Part shown: positions 6,817 through 6,873 of the stretch, in pieces
How the letters are laid out: every line of letters starts with the position of its first letter
How positions within the stretch are numbered: position 1 is the first letter of the stretch
NCBI GenBank assembly: GCA_002428055.1
Contig: DIZY01000045.1
Coordinates: 187-7,059 of the forward strand
From: Helicobacteraceae bacterium UBA6016
GTDB taxonomy: Bacteria > Campylobacterota > Campylobacteria > Campylobacterales > UBA6016
Length of the DNA stretch: 6,873 bases
Direction of reading: 5' to 3'
Translations under genes and position numbers: made by a program
Notes under the pieces: generated by a model
What the model was told of the DNA's origin: nothing
Database searches by the model: none
Seen by the model: only the letters and a program-made list of their open reading frames with translations

Positions 6817-6854
6817 CGCAATTTTTAAGTAAACCTGCGTATAATTGCGACCTT
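6796..6854 (+). repeat. Nested inverted repeat across the 3' end of clpB
   Basis: A perfect 9-base inverted repeat, AAGGTCGCA (6796-6804) and TGCGACCTT (6846-6854), encloses a second 5-base pair, ACGCA (6816-6820) and TGCGT (6836-6840). Together they could form a two-tier hairpin in the clpB transcript spanning the stop codon. It is followed by A/T-rich sequence but no clean T-run, so an intrinsic terminator is possible but not well supported. Chance is not excluded. Confidence 0.4.
6840..6845 (+). promoter_or_regulatory. Candidate -10 box for a gene right of the window
   Basis: A perfect TATAAT, with TG four bases upstream of it and a T/A-rich stretch (TTTTTAAGTAAA) before that, lies 24 nt after the clpB stop. 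No good -35 is present at 16-18 bases. It would start transcription near 6852, towards whatever lies beyond the right edge. It also sits between the arms of the inverted repeat. Confidence 0.35.
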
Positions 6855-6873
6855 AAATTCTAAAAATTTTAAA

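Noticed and set aside
1..6873. tRNA or rRNA genes, CRISPR arrays, insertion sequences, att sites or a phage-defence cassette
   Set aside because: Almost every base is accounted for by six core genes and one short spacer. No cloverleaf-like sequence, spaced repeat array, transposase or foreign-looking base composition was seen.

Overview
The window looks like ordinary chromosomal core sequence from a Campylobacterota (epsilonproteobacterial) genome. The ClpB and CtpA proteins resemble those of Sulfurimonas/Sulfuricurvum-type bacteria more than those of host-adapted Campylobacter, but that placement comes from remembered family sequence and is an inference. The order clpB (divergent) / ctpA-purC-purS-purQ / periplasmic protein also matches, from memory, the Campylobacter jejuni Cj0509c-Cj0515 neighbourhood. 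AT-rich spacers, AGA/ATA-rich codon use and TTG/GTG starts fit this group.

Layout: a 163-base spacer (4077-4239) separates two divergent units. To the right, on the + strand, lies a complete clpB disaggregase gene (4240-6816). Its promoter has a textbook -35 (TTGACA) and a TAAAAT -10. The -35 lies inside a HAIR-like inverted repeat, the operator type of the heat-shock repressor HspR. To the left, on the - strand, is a tight five-gene unit: ctpA (S41 PDZ protease), purC, purS, purQ and an M23 metallopeptidase that runs off the left edge. Junctions are 11 nt, 9 nt, a 4-nt overlap and 2 nt, so co-transcription and translational coupling are very likely. After clpB come a nested inverted repeat and a perfect TATAAT near the right edge.

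How it works together: purC, purS and purQ are three de novo purine enzymes or subunits (SAICAR synthetase and two parts of the multi-subunit FGAM synthase; the large subunit PurL is not in the window). They are bracketed by two predicted envelope proteins, a C-terminal processing protease and an M23 peptidoglycan hydrolase. In other bacteria Ctp/Prc proteases degrade peptidoglycan hydrolases, so the pairing is suggestive. The clpB side is a heat-shock unit.

No previously undescribed system is evident. The points worth a second look are the HAIR-like operator, the correction of the ctpA start, the TTG start of purS, the CtpA/M23 pairing and the repeat structure at the 3' end of clpB.
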